A stretch of 64,000 bases of DNA from Candidatus Poribacteria bacterium. GTDB lineage: Bacteria; Poribacteria; WGA-4E; JAJDTR01. The position numbers and the translations under genes are program-made. The stretch spans positions 62,001 through 126,000 of the forward strand of contig JAPPIK010000025.1 in the NCBI GenBank assembly GCA_028820655.1. Direction: 5' to 3'. Positions within the stretch are counted from its first letter, which is position 1, and every line of letters begins with the position of its first letter. This document shows positions 17,407-26,353 of this stretch, one piece after another. The notes under the pieces were generated by a model, which saw nothing but the letters and a program-made list of their open reading frames with translations, was not told where the DNA came from and did not search any database.

Positions 17407-18570
17407 TCAACTTGGAGCGCTACGCATCAATTCAGCTTTAATTGAAGCAATCGATTGGCTAAGTAAGAAATCCTCGTCCAGCAGCGATTCGATGCGTTGG
17501 ACACTATGGACAACCGTAGTGTGATGGCTATGCCCAAAACCTCGGCTTATCTCTTTTTGAGAGAGGGTTGTTAACTGTCGCGCAAGGTACATCGCTATTT
17601 GCCGAGGAAGCACATATCGCTTTCCTCGCCTTCTCGAACATAATTCCGACAAAGTAATTTGAAAATAGCGTGAAACCGCTTCTTGGATCCTTTCGAGGCT
17701 CACATGGTGGGGTGAATTAGAACTCAAGTGCCCGCCCTCTATTACACGGCGCGCAACTTCCACGTTAAGGTCGGAACCGAGTCGTGCCTCCGCCATAAGG
17801 CGGTTTAGACATCCTTCAAGTTGGCGGACATGTCCGGTCAGGTGTTTTGCAATGAAACGAATTACTCGCGGAGGTACAGGCCCCCAATTCCGTTCCTTCA
17901 ACTTCTGTTTCAGGATAGAAACACGCAGATCGAATTCAGGTGGGAGGATTTCTACATGGGCACTGTAGTTAAAATCATCGGCTACAGCCAAGTACGATTT
18001 CAAAAATTCAGGAGGACGATCACAAGTACAAACCAGTTTACAATTCTGCGACGAAATGTGACTCAGCAAATCAACAAATTCGTCTTGAACTCTTTGCTCA
18101 TGGGTCAAAAAATGAAGATCGTCAATTAACAAGAGGTCAAGGTTGTAATACCGTTGCCTCATTACGGAATATTTGTGAGGGTGATTTATTGATTGAATAC
18201 ACTCGCGCACAAATTTCTCGGATGGCACACAAAACACTGTTTTATTCGGATGGTTTGCGCGAAATTGGTTTCCGATGGCATGCAAAAGATGTGTTTTGCC
18301 GAGACCCACGCCACCAAATACAAGTATAGGTCCGTCCAAATTGTCCGTTTCGTTTATCGTATCTATTGCTCTCTCATAAGCGGTCCGATTACTCTCGCCA
18401 ACGACAAATCGCTTTAAAGTTAGGACAGGATTCAATCCGGAACTTGATACCGAACGTGCTCGCGAAGTTGAAACGCCTTGTGACAGTTGAGGAGATTGTG
18501 ACTCCGGGGAACTCTCATTGGCCTCAGATTGGGAGGGAACTCTTTTTCTAGCCTCATCCGAGTGATTCAT
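17407..18570 (-). CDS. DnaA-like AAA+ ATPase without domain I and without the arginine finger
   Basis: 387 aa from ATG 18570 (AAGGAA 9 nt upstream). The first 50 residues are Ser/Gln-rich and do not resemble DnaA domain I. The AAA+ part is clear: Walker A GGVGLGKTHLLHAI, Walker B LLLIDDLHFL, sensor I CTCDRPPEF. Box VII, which in DnaA contains SRF with the inter-subunit arginine finger, reads ADDFNYSAH here, with Asp in place of Arg. The C-terminal domain IV is intact (PRQIAMYLARQL, then ISRGFGHSHHTTVVHSV), so DNA-box recognition is expected. This looks like a DnaA paralogue or a divergent initiator. No dnaN, gyrB or recF lies nearby. Confidence 0.85.
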   Translation of the reverse strand: MNHSDEARKRVPSQSEANESSPESQSPQLSQGVSTSRARSVSSSGLNPVLTLKRFVVGESNRTAYERAIDTINETDNLDGPILVFGGVGLGKTHLLHAIGNQFRANHPNKTVFCVPSEKFVRECIQSINHPHKYSVMRQRYYNLDLLLIDDLHFLTHEQRVQDEFVDLLSHISSQNCKLVCTCDRPPEFLKSYLAVADDFNYSAHVEILPPEFDLRVSILKQKLKERNWGPVPPRVIRFIAKHLTGHVRQLEGCLNRLMAEARLGSDLNVEVARRVIEGGHLSSNSPHHVSLERIQEAVSRYFQITLSELCSRRRGKRYVLPRQIAMYLARQLTTLSQKEISRGFGHSHHTTVVHSVQRIESLLDEDFLLSQSIASIKAELMRSAPS

Positions 18571-18895
18571 ACTTGCGTTCCTTGAAGTTCGAGAACTGTG
18601 ACGCAACTGGGGTTTTCTCGTTGACGAGTATTTTTTATGAGGAATGGGAGTTTTATTTTATCAAAATACGGGAGTTTGATCAAGCCTTTTTTTGAAACTT
18701 TGGAACAAATTTCAAGCAGTGCGAAACTCGAAATTCGATGTAAGAATTCATCCACTAGGATGAACCTTCACGCATTTCAATAGGTCATTGACACAATTTA
18801 ACCTTGCCGTTATACTTACGTCCCGAAACTGAGTTAAGCGTAGTTACAGACCGCAGATCGCCAGTTTTTCGTTACAATGGTAGGAAGGCTGCTTT
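18571..18895. other. Divergent intergenic region
   Basis: 325 bases between the divergent DnaA-like and lipoprotein genes. It is AT-rich near 18640-18720 with runs of T and A. I see no DnaA-box cluster, no tRNA and no clear promoter pair. A perfect TTATCCACA lies further right at 18987-18995, inside the lipoprotein gene. Confidence 0.4.
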
Positions 18896-19303
18896 GTGAG
18901 AATGCCTCGGACAATTGGATTATGTCTCTTCTTCTTTATTTTGGGGTGCTCGGATCGAAACACGCCTGAGAACGTCGCGGGAGACTTTATCCACAACTAC
19001 TATCAGCGCGCTGATCAGGAAGCTGCATTGCGCTTGAGCGACTCGCTCGCCGCGGAAAAACTGAAGGACGAAATTGCACTGGTGCGAGGCGCACGCCGCC
19101 AAGGCGGACTTCCGACCGAGATGCCGGAAATAATCTTTGAAAAGCTGACTCAGAAAACCGACGGCGCAAATATGGTCTTTTTCAATTACCGATTGACAAT
19201 CAAGAACACGGCATCATCTAGTCCGGCCCGAAATGTAATCATAATCACCGAATTAATCGATGGAAAATGGAAAATCACTAATTTCGACGAATATGCCGAC
19301 TAA
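18896..19303 (+). CDS. Small lipoprotein, DUF4878-like
   Basis: 135 aa. A lipoprotein signal ends in FFFILGC (cysteine about residue 18). The mature part reads PENVAGDFIHNYYQRADQEA and ends KWKITNFDEYAD, the pattern of small NTF2-like lipoproteins in which a helix pair precedes a curved sheet. GTG at 18896 is preferred to ATG 18902 because AGGAAGG lies at the proper distance. Function unknown; it stands alone. A perfect consensus DnaA box, TTATCCACA, falls within the coding region. Confidence 0.6.
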   Translation: MRMPRTIGLCLFFFILGCSDRNTPENVAGDFIHNYYQRADQEAALRLSDSLAAEKLKDEIALVRGARRQGGLPTEMPEIIFEKLTQKTDGANMVFFNYRLTIKNTASSSPARNVIIITELIDGKWKITNFDEYAD

Positions 19304-19377
19304 CTCTCCAGCCATTGAGGCAAAATTTACATTAACCAATCATACACGCGTTTAATGGCTAGCGATTAGTGGTCAGT

Positions 19378-19440
19378 GGTCAGTGAAACCTTTTGAGCGA
19401 CAGGACGGATAGCGAATGAAATCTCAATCAGGATTTACTA
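19378..19440. repeat. Degenerate direct repeat, copy 1
   Basis: Starts TGGTCAGTGAAACC and continues through GCGAAT, ATCTC, ATC and GGATTTA. It matches a second copy 177 bases downstream over about 60 bases with scattered differences. The gap 19304-19787 contains only these two copies and fragments of the family described at 29887 and 54531; no convincing gene is present. Confidence 0.5.
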
Positions 19441-19554
19441 TCGCACGAGATCTTCTATCAGGACTCCCCATGGTATCTCTACCGTGGGAATTCCTATCGG
19501 TCAGTTGCTCCTTCTCCATCCGTTCAGTCGATCGCTCAATGTCCATTCGCTTGA

Positions 19555-19616
19555 TGGTCAGTGAAAACCTTAAACCGTAAGAGGGACAACGAATCGGGAT
19601 CTCTATCTGGATTAGC
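19555..19616. repeat. Degenerate direct repeat, copy 2
   Basis: Starts TGGTCAGTGAAAACC and continues through CGAATC, GGATCTCTATC and GGATTA. The inner GGATCTCTATC plus the following CTTGATCC resembles the repeat unit inside the two MITEs of this window, so this region is probably a decayed insertion. Confidence 0.5.
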
Positions 19617-19787
19617 TACCACATTCGTATTTCACCCACTTGATCCGACCAAAAGCCGGAGGAATGGGAATTTGCACAAGTGCTCCCAAAAAATGGCAAA
19701 AAAACTGCCTACCTTAATAGCACTTAACCCCAGAAATCAAGGAACTAAACAGTTACCCAAGCATTAAACCTCTAGGAGAATCGTGTA

Positions 19788-20900
19788 ATGAAAACCGGGA
19801 ATGTTTCTGTTTTTACCCAACCTAACGTGCCTCTAGAATTCCGTGAGTATCCGGTTCCAGCCGTCGCGGATGACGACCTTCTTGTGAAGATTAGCATGGC
19901 GAACATCTGCGGTTCCGACCTGCATATCTGGCGAGGCCACGGATCCAAAATCCCACGAGGTATTCCGCAAGTGCTAGGCCATGAAATGGTCGGACATGTT
20001 GAACAATTGGGTAAAAACGTGAAGGTTGACAGCACGGGAGAGCGATTGGAGGAAGGAGATCGTATCGCCTATTCCTACTTCAAACCTTGCAATCAGTGCT
20101 GGATGTGTTTAAGCGGCAAACCCGGTTGTCCAGAGCGCTATCGCGACTGGATTGGCATGTCGAGTGATCAACCACCGCATTTTCACGGCGCTTATGGCGA
20201 CTACTATTACATGAAGCCCGGACACTGGATTTTCAAGGTACCGGCGGAACTACCCGATGCTTTAGTGTCGCCGGTCAACTGCGCCTTGGCGCAAGTCATC
20301 TATGGACTGAACCAGATCGAAATCATGCTTGGCGATACTGTAGTGATCCAGGGAGCAGGAGGCCTCGGGCTATACGCAGTCGCAGTGGCAAAAGAGATGG
20401 GAGCAGGGCAGGTGGTAATTCTAGATCGTTTTCCGGCGCGCTTGGAACTCGCCCGCGAGTTTGGCGCCGACCATCTGATCAATGTTGACGAACTCTCCAT
20501 TGCGAACCGCGTAGCATATGTGCTCGATCATACACGAGGAACCGGCGCCGATGTTATTGCAGAATTTGTCGGTTCCCCAAGGGTGCTGTCTGAAGGCATC
20601 GAAATGCTAAGGTGGGGTGGACGCTATTTGTGGATCGGAAACATAAATCTGGAGCAACTCACGGAAATCGATCCGGGTAATGTAGTTCGCTGCAGCAAAG
20701 CGATTCAAGGAATAATCGTATACGAGCCGTGGGTTATCCGCCGTGCACTAGACTTCCTAAGTCGCACCAAGCATAAGTATCCTTACCATAAGATTATCTC
20801 CCATACCTTTCCCTTCGAGCAAATCAACGAAGCCTTTGCGTTTGCCAGCGAGGGTAGTGCTATTCGAGTTGGACTGGAGTTTGATTCGACATCCAAATAG
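19788..20900 (+). CDS. Zinc-dependent alcohol/polyol dehydrogenase (MDR family)
   Basis: 370 aa medium-chain dehydrogenase. Catalytic zinc ligands are C41 (NICGSD), H65 and E66 (GHEMVGH). The structural zinc site is C101, C104, C107 and C114. The NAD(P) Rossmann motif is VIQGAGGLGLYAVAVAKEMGA, followed by an acidic residue in VILDRF, which favours NAD. It would oxidise an alcohol or polyol; the substrate is not readable, and threonine or sorbitol dehydrogenase-like enzymes are candidates. The ribosome site CTAGGAG lies before ATG 19788. It stands alone, with 587 non-coding bases after it. Confidence 0.88.
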   Translation: MKTGNVSVFTQPNVPLEFREYPVPAVADDDLLVKISMANICGSDLHIWRGHGSKIPRGIPQVLGHEMVGHVEQLGKNVKVDSTGERLEEGDRIAYSYFKPCNQCWMCLSGKPGCPERYRDWIGMSSDQPPHFHGAYGDYYYMKPGHWIFKVPAELPDALVSPVNCALAQVIYGLNQIEIMLGDTVVIQGAGGLGLYAVAVAKEMGAGQVVILDRFPARLELAREFGADHLINVDELSIANRVAYVLDHTRGTGADVIAEFVGSPRVLSEGIEMLRWGGRYLWIGNINLEQLTEIDPGNVVRCSKAIQGIIVYEPWVIRRALDFLSRTKHKYPYHKIISHTFPFEQINEAFAFASEGSAIRVGLEFDSTSK

Positions 20901-21487
20901 ATAAGAGAAACCCCTCTTACTTCTCCGACTACTGGAAAGTTGCGGCCCGGCCGGGTTATCTCCACTGATTGTTTGGCTGCATTGCGCGCCGCGGCCGCGA
21001 AAGAGATTAGGTCTATCAAAATAACCTGTCGCCTTTTATATGAATCCCTCCGAGAATATCCCAATCGATTCCAGTTCCACTTATTTTCGCAAACTGATTT
21101 GGATGCCAGCGGCTTCGTTCGTGCACCGGTATGCATCATTTAGCTTGAACTTACCCTAGTTTAATTTGCCACAGGGCTAATTGCAGCCATGTTGTGATAA
21201 TACTCACTCCGAAGAATTGGATAACGTCCTACAATCACCCGATTTGTATCCGGAGATCCCCCTTGATTGGGGTTAACACACAGTGTTCGCGTTGCCCGAG
21301 GTGTGGTGCCTGCTGGACAGACAGAAAAACCGAAACATTCAGGTTGAAAGAGGCGTCCACTTCTGCCAATTCCAAGCCGAGGCTGATAATGCGGTTTGCC
21401 GAATGCCAGTTCTAGAGTAGGGATTTAGGTGAAACTGGTAAAGAACCCGGTACCCACTGCGGCTTTCTGCACTAGGGAAGAATCAAT
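20901..21487. other. Long intergenic gap, nothing recognised
   Basis: 587 bases between the dehydrogenase and the PhoX-like gene. Short ORFs exist on both strands, but none has a ribosome site or family match. Around 21425-21470 the words GGTGAAACTGG and CCCACTGCGG recall a cobalamin riboswitch core, but the rest of that element does not fit before the gene start. Confidence 0.4.
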
Positions 21488-22936
21488 ATGTCGACAAATA
21501 AAATCACGCGGCGGCAATTCGTACGTACAGGATTAACGGCTGGGTCTGCCGCCTTAGCTCTTGGATTCCTCGGATGCAGTCGATTCTTGATTAGCCCGTC
21601 GGTTGATTCCCTCATTGAGCCATACGGCGGTTTCCGGCTCGACCCGGCCGGGATTCTCGACCTACCCCTTGGTTTCAAATACCATACGTTTTCCACAACC
21701 GGGGAAACGATGGATGATGGGTTCTTGGTGCCTGGAGGTCACGACGGAATGGCCGCTTTCCCGGGACCAGATGGCAAAACTATTCTTGTTCGAAACCACG
21801 AACTGGAAATCGACGCGCGCACGGGAGCTTTCGGTCAGTCCAATGAATTAGTCAATCGAATCGATAGCAAGAGAATCCACGATTTCGGTCAAGGATCAAG
21901 TCCAGCCCTTGGTGGCACGACGACTCTCATCTACAATACTAGAACAAAGAAATTGGAAAAACAGTTCCTTAGTTTGGCTGGGACCATGCGTAATTGTGCG
22001 GGTGGGCCAACCCCGTGGAATACATGGATTAGCTGCGAGGAATGCGTTCAGAGGGCTGAGGACACGTTTGAAACAGACCACGGATATAACTTTGAGGTGC
22101 CGGTTTCGGCTCGTGGGATTGTTACTCCAACCCCATTGAAAGCGATGGGACGATTTTACCATGAAGCCGTCGCCGTGGATGCCAGGACAGGCATTGTTTA
22201 CCAGACCGAGGATCGCGGCGACGGCCTCTTATACCGGTTCATTCCGCACTATCCTGGAAAACTGATGGAAGGAGGCCGCCTCCAAGCATTAAGGATTCGA
22301 GATTTGAAAAGTGCCGACACGCGAAATTGGAAAAATCCTCTTGAAACCCTTTTTCCTTTGGTGCATCACGTTGTACCGGTCGGCGAAACATTAGATGCGG
22401 AATGGATTGACATTGAAAATGTTGAATCCCCCAAGGACGATCTCCGTAATCAAGGATTTCATGATAAGGGTGCGGCAAGATTTGCACGCGGCGAAGGAAT
22501 GTGGTACAGCGACGGTGTCATTTTCTTTGCCTGCACAAATGGGGGAGAGCGCAGGAAGGGTCAGATTTGGAAATACACTCCAAGCCCATTCGAGGGCACG
22601 CACGACGAAGAAAAAAAACCGGGTGTGCTCGAGCTTTTTGTTGAATCAAAGAGCAGCGATCTGCTGGAGAATGCGGATAACCTAACCGTAGCGCCGTGGG
22701 GCGATCTTATAGTGTGCGAAGATGGATTAACAGAACAGTTCTTGGTCGGCATAACGCCAGAGGGAAGATTGTACCGCTTCGCTCGGAACGCCAAGAATGT
22801 CTTTGAGTTTGCCGGCTCTACATTTTCGCCGGATGGTAGTACCTTATTTGTCAACATTCAAACACCGGGTATAACACTTGCCATAACGGGACCTTGGAAG
22901 ACGGTTGCATCCGATATTGAACAAGGACACAGTTAA
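21488..22936 (+). CDS. PhoX-like phosphatase (DUF839), Tat-exported lipoprotein
   Basis: 482 aa. The N terminus has a twin-arginine signal (RRQFVR at 8-13) and a lipobox GFLGC with C30, so it should be exported folded and lipid-anchored. The body is of the DUF839/PhoX family: GHDGMAAF, ILVRNHEL, GGTTTLIYNT, GGPTPWNTWISCEE, FYHEAVAVD, VYQTEDRGDGLLYRF and EDNLTVAP-like ENADNLTVAPWGDLIVCED. Family members are calcium/iron-dependent alkaline phosphatases that release phosphate from organic esters, though many remain untested. The pst-phoU operon 1.4 kb downstream fits phosphate scavenging. Confidence 0.8.
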   Translation: MSTNKITRRQFVRTGLTAGSAALALGFLGCSRFLISPSVDSLIEPYGGFRLDPAGILDLPLGFKYHTFSTTGETMDDGFLVPGGHDGMAAFPGPDGKTILVRNHELEIDARTGAFGQSNELVNRIDSKRIHDFGQGSSPALGGTTTLIYNTRTKKLEKQFLSLAGTMRNCAGGPTPWNTWISCEECVQRAEDTFETDHGYNFEVPVSARGIVTPTPLKAMGRFYHEAVAVDARTGIVYQTEDRGDGLLYRFIPHYPGKLMEGGRLQALRIRDLKSADTRNWKNPLETLFPLVHHVVPVGETLDAEWIDIENVESPKDDLRNQGFHDKGAARFARGEGMWYSDGVIFFACTNGGERRKGQIWKYTPSPFEGTHDEEKKPGVLELFVESKSSDLLENADNLTVAPWGDLIVCEDGLTEQFLVGITPEGRLYRFARNAKNVFEFAGSTFSPDGSTLFVNIQTPGITLAITGPWKTVASDIEQGHS

Positions 22937-23202
22937 CTAGCACCTTACCTAACATGATTGCGTACCATGGCTGCGGCATTGAATAGTCATCGATCTGCAT
23001 CAATTCATTAACACCCTCTTTTTCGATCGCCATTTCCACCCTATAATCCGCGCCCCAGATCCAACTCAATCTTCTGCGTTGAATCAACCTTAGACCGGTT
23101 TGCAGCTAAAGCCATTTCTATTCTTATTTGTTCGATTTTGAGTAGTATGTTGTGTCCATTCGTGAGTGGTAGGTGCGGCATACCTGTTGAAGGCGCGATA
23201 TC

Positions 23203-23228
23203 CTGATCGCGACTTCCTTAGCGATCAG
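23203..23228. repeat. Hairpin in decayed region
   Basis: Perfect 8-bp inverted repeat CTGATCGC ... GCGATCAG with a 10-nt loop. No T-run follows. It lies in the 22937-23870 stretch, which has no supported gene. Confidence 0.5.
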
Positions 23229-23495
23229 AACTTCCTCAAACCAAAGACCTAAACTGAGTTGAGCTACTACAAACCGAACAGTCCGCACTGAATGATTTCC
23301 GGTTGCAAGAACCTTAGAATCACCCGCCATCAACCAGACTTTACTGTATTTCATCCCACCTATTCGTGTGAGTCACGTTCCCCCGAGAATCCGGATGCAA
23401 TTATTTCCACGAAACTCAAGACATAAAAAAGTCAAGGGATTACCACAATTCTGAAAAATTTCTGTTTTATATTTTAACAAGTAACACTCGACATT

Positions 23496-23563
23496 GCGCT
23501 CCCCTGGAGCGCGGAGATTGGGAAGCATCACGATTCTATTGACATTGCACTCCACTGGAGTGC
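23496..23563. repeat. Paired short hairpins of the ACAT-hairpin family
   Basis: GCGCTCC-cct-GGAGCGC (23496-23512) and GCACTCC-act-GGAGTGC (23547-23563). Both follow ACATT, and their starts are 51 nt apart. The G-C to A-T change is matched on both arms, so the hairpin is conserved rather than the bare sequence. The same layout occurs at 1472-1535. Confidence 0.6.
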
Positions 23564-23580
23564 AAGAGATGGAAAACCGC

Positions 23581-23850
23581 TCAAGTGATACTTTCTCCAA
23601 AGCTTGTGATAGCGCCAAAAACGAGTGTTACCTGTTGATAGAATTATTCAGACAGGGATAATGGCGTGCTCTCAAGTAACGATTTCTCCAAAGTTAGTAG
23701 TAGAGCGAAAAACGAGTTTCGAAATGAGGGAATCGTATCTTTATGTATAATGACGTGCTCTGTACCACAATCTGTTAGATTGTGATCGCGAACTAACAGT
23801 TTGCGGTACGATAGTGTTACCTGCTGAAAGAATTATTCCGACAGGAATGT
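23581..23850. repeat. Diverged repeats around a 48-bp palindrome
   Basis: The phrases TTTCTCCAAAG and CGAAAAACGAG (or GCCAAAAACGAG) occur twice (about 23592-23625 and 23672-23715). GTGTTACCTG-T/C-TGA-T/A-AGAATTATTC also occurs twice (23626 and 23815). Between them, 23762-23809 is an imperfect palindrome beginning GTACCACAATCTGTTAG and ending CTAACAGTTTGCGGTAC. This looks like the remains of nested mobile or repetitive elements. Confidence 0.55.
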
Positions 23851-23869
23851 TGGGACGCTATCATGGAAT

Positions 23870-24215
23870 ACCGCACGTGGTTGCTATCTCCGAGGTTAAG
23901 CGTGCGGGCGGAAGTTATTTCGCGGAGATTCTTGGCACCTTTAGTCATATTCTCACGATTCTGCTGCTCGTTCAGCGCCGGTCCAAGAAGATTTCCATAG
24001 TCGTGGGACTATTGGTCGCAGGCCAGTTGATTGCCACATCAAGCACGATGTTTGCTAACCCGCAGGTCACACTCGCGCGCATGTTCACATACTCGGCGGC
24101 AGGCGTAAAACCGATAGACGGAATAGCGTTTATTTTGATGCAGGGCATTGGCGCCGGCCTAGCTGTTCTAGTCTACAGAGCAGTCTTCCGTATACGTTTT
24201 TTGATAACTTCGTGA
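23870..24215 (+). pseudogene. Aquaporin (MIP family) remnant, C-terminal half only
   Basis: The frame encodes the second half of a MIP channel: a helix from AGGSYFAEILGTF, then VVGLLVAGQLIATSSTMFANPQVTLARMF, where ANPQV is the second NPA motif in altered form. It ends with IDGIAFILMQGIGAGLAVLVYRAVF. The first half, with the first NPA motif, is missing. The coding match begins right after the GTTACCTG...GACAGGAATG repeat, so a repeat-associated deletion probably removed it. Closest in flavour to the aquaporins often found with arsenic genes. Not expected to form a channel. Confidence 0.72.
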
Positions 24216-24223
24216 CCCTACTG

Positions 24224-24232
24224 TGATATAAT
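24224..24232 (+). promoter_or_regulatory. Extended -10 promoter for the pst operon
   Basis: TGATATAAT: a perfect TATAAT (24227-24232) preceded by the TGn extension. TTGATA at 24201 is 20 nt upstream, too far for a normal -35. The start point would be near 24239, giving a 5' leader of about 147 nt before pstS. No CTGTCAT-type Pho box is recognisable. Confidence 0.5.
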
Positions 24233-24385
24233 AGAAACCGTTTTGTGGAAACTGCCGACACGACTAACCGAAAAGAGAACCGTCCGACATTTGCACTTTG
24301 TTTGAGTGCGTAGAGGATGGAAGTTTCAACAGCGGCGAATGACGTGCGGCATTCCATAGAACACTAAATCCTAAAGGAGTTTATA

Positions 24386-25393
24386 ATGCTTTACCGATTC
24401 ACTCAAGCGACGTTAGCTGTTCTCATCATCAGCACATTTGCTGCTAGTCCTGCATTTTCCGCCAAGTTAATCAGAGTGGATGGCTCAAGTACGGTGTATC
24501 CCATTACGGAAGCAGTCGCAGAAGAATACCAGAAGGAGAACCGTAAGTTTAGAGTCACAGTTGGAATCTCCGGCACCGGTGGCGGATTCAAAAAATTTGG
24601 CCGTGGCGAAACCGATATCTCAGATGCATCGCGCCCCATTAAGCCGAGCGAAGTCGAATTATGCGCGAAAAATGGAATCGAATATATAGAGTTGCCCGTG
24701 GCGTATGACGGTTTGGCGGTCATCGTGCATCCGACAAACGACTGGGTAGATTATTTCACTGTGGATGAACTAAGAAGGTTGTGGGAACCCGACGCACAGG
24801 GCAAGATTACTCACTGGAATCAAATTCGACCGGAATGGCCGGACAAGAAATTTTCGTTGGCAGGACCCGGAGTTGATTCCGGTACCTATGACTATTTTAC
24901 GAAAGCAATCAATGGGGCAGAAGGAGCGAGTCGCGGAGATTTTGTAGTTAGCGAAGATGATAACGTTCTCGTTCAAGCAGTCTCTAACGACCTGCATGGA
25001 CTGGGATTTTTTGGATTAGCGTATTATGAGGAAAACAAGGACTTGCTGAAGCTAGTTCCCATAGACGATGGAAAGGCTGAAAACGGCGATGGCCCGATTT
25101 TTCCATCGCTAGAAACGGTCAAGAATTCCACCTACCAACCACTGTCCCGCCCCGTGTTCATCTATGTGAGTAAAAAGTCGGCGGAGCGTCCCGAGGTTGA
25201 AAAATTTATAGAGTTTTATCTCACGCACGCGAATGTTCTAACGAATGAGGTAGGCTACATTCCATTGCCGGATGAGGCATATCGACTCGCAATGGAGCGG
25301 TTCCAAAATCGTGTGACGGGTTCTGTGTTTGGTGGTAAAGGCGCCAAAACGGGGGTTTCGGTCCAAGAACTTCTTGGTCAAGGATCAGAATAA
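24386..25393 (+). CDS. pstS: Phosphate ABC transporter, substrate-binding protein
   Basis: 335 aa with a Sec signal peptide (cleavage near AFSA-K). Phosphate-binding segments are [36 protein letters not shown] and [14 protein letters not shown], which together form the PstS site. It captures phosphate outside the inner membrane and hands it to PstCA. AAGGAG precedes the ATG. It is the first gene of pstSCAB-phoU and lies 64 bases before pstC. The PhoX-like phosphatase upstream would provide its ligand. Confidence 0.95.
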   Translation: MLYRFTQATLAVLIISTFAASPAFSAKLIRVDGSSTVYPITEAVAEEYQKENRKFRVTVGISGTGGGFKKFGRGETDISDASRPIKPSEVELCAKNGIEYIELPVAYDGLAVIVHPTNDWVDYFTVDELRRLWEPDAQGKITHWNQIRPEWPDKKFSLAGPGVDSGTYDYFTKAINGAEGASRGDFVVSEDDNVLVQAVSNDLHGLGFFGLAYYEENKDLLKLVPIDDGKAENGDGPIFPSLETVKNSTYQPLSRPVFIYVSKKSAERPEVEKFIEFYLTHANVLTNEVGYIPLPDEAYRLAMERFQNRVTGSVFGGKGAKTGVSVQELLGQGSE

Positions 25394-25456
25394 TCCTGGT
25401 GTGATGCAAATAATCCGCTAATCCGGGACGCGCATGTCCGATTCGGCAAGATCTCT

Positions 25457-26353
25457 ATGATGATTCGTCCAAAAAAATCCAGAAGAGGAGAAAAGATTAT
25501 TGAAACCGTCCTCTTGGCCTGCGGAATGCTATCAATTTTGACTACCGTAGGCATCATTGGCGTGCTACTGTTTGAAACGATTGGATTTTTTAAGGAGGTC
25601 TCTATCATTGAGTTCCTCACAGGCAAAGAGTGGACTCCTCTTTTCGTCAAGAAGCACTTCGGCGTGCTCCCGCTTGTAGCGGGTACTGCGCTTACATCTG
25701 CGATTGCCATTTTGGTCGCCGGTCCCTTGGGAATACTGACTGCAATCTTCTTAAGCGAATATGCTCCCGCCCGTCTCCGTCAAACATTGAAACCGATTCT
25801 TGAGATTCTGGCAGGCGTTCCGACCATAGTTTACGGCTATTTTGCTCTTCTATTCGTTACACCGCTGCTTAAAAAACTGATCCCCGATCTAGGTGGTTTC
25901 AACGCACTCTCTCCGGGAATCGTGATGGGAATCATGATTGTACCATTAGTTTCGTCATTAAGCGAAGATGCCATGTATGCCGTCCCGCGCGGTTTACGCG
26001 ATGCGGCGTATGCGCTGGGGTCTTCACGGCTTCAGACGGCTTGGCAGGTTGTCGTACCGGCAGCATTTTCGGGAATTACCGCGTCCTTTGTCATTGCGAT
26101 TTCGCGCGCGATTGGCGAAACGATGCTCGTGGCAATTGCGGCAGGACAAATGCCAAACTTAACGTTCAACCCCTTGGTGCCGATTGAGACGATGACGACT
26201 TACATTGTTCAGATAAGCTTGGGAGATACACCGACCGGAACCTTAGGATTCCGCACGATTTTTGCCGTCGGGATGCTCCTATTCCTATCGACCTTTGCAC
26301 TCAACCTTATCGGTGACTTTATGCGCCAACGATTTCGGGAGCGGTACGAATGA
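25457..26353 (+). CDS. pstC: Phosphate ABC transporter permease
   Basis: 298 aa, about six membrane helices. The permease signature is at the EAA loop: [21 protein letters not shown] followed by [16 protein letters not shown]. The N-terminal helix around [21 protein letters not shown] and the loop FLTGKEWTP are typical of PstC. It forms the membrane channel with PstA. Two successive ATG codons open the gene at 25457. The stop overlaps the pstA start by four bases (ATGA). Confidence 0.94.
   Translation: MMIRPKKSRRGEKIIETVLLACGMLSILTTVGIIGVLLFETIGFFKEVSIIEFLTGKEWTPLFVKKHFGVLPLVAGTALTSAIAILVAGPLGILTAIFLSEYAPARLRQTLKPILEILAGVPTIVYGYFALLFVTPLLKKLIPDLGGFNALSPGIVMGIMIVPLVSSLSEDAMYAVPRGLRDAAYALGSSRLQTAWQVVVPAAFSGITASFVIAISRAIGETMLVAIAAGQMPNLTFNPLVPIETMTTYIVQISLGDTPTGTLGFRTIFAVGMLLFLSTFALNLIGDFMRQRFRERYE

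Noticed and set aside
18987-18995. Perfect DnaA box TTATCCACA near the DnaA-like gene, suggesting an origin
   Set aside because: It is a single box inside a lipoprotein gene. Another perfect 9-mer (TGTGGATAA) occurs near 30399 inside the NadD-like gene. About one hit per two 64-kb windows is expected by chance; no cluster, no AT-rich unwinding element next to boxes, and no dnaN/gyrB neighbours are seen.
20783-21143. ORFs on both strands in the gap after the dehydrogenase
   Set aside because: They overlap the dehydrogenase's end or lack ribosome sites, and the translated sequences show no family pattern. Treated as random.
21420-21487. Cobalamin-riboswitch-like core (GGTGAAACTGG, CCCACTGCGG) before the PhoX-like gene
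   Set aside because: After the ACTG word only about 35 bases remain before the ATG, too few for the rest of the B12 element, and the downstream gene has no cobalamin link. The similarity is probably chance.
23124-23354. 76-aa ORF on the minus strand in the decayed region
   Set aside because: No ribosome site, no recognisable family, and it spans a hairpin repeat. Probably not translated.
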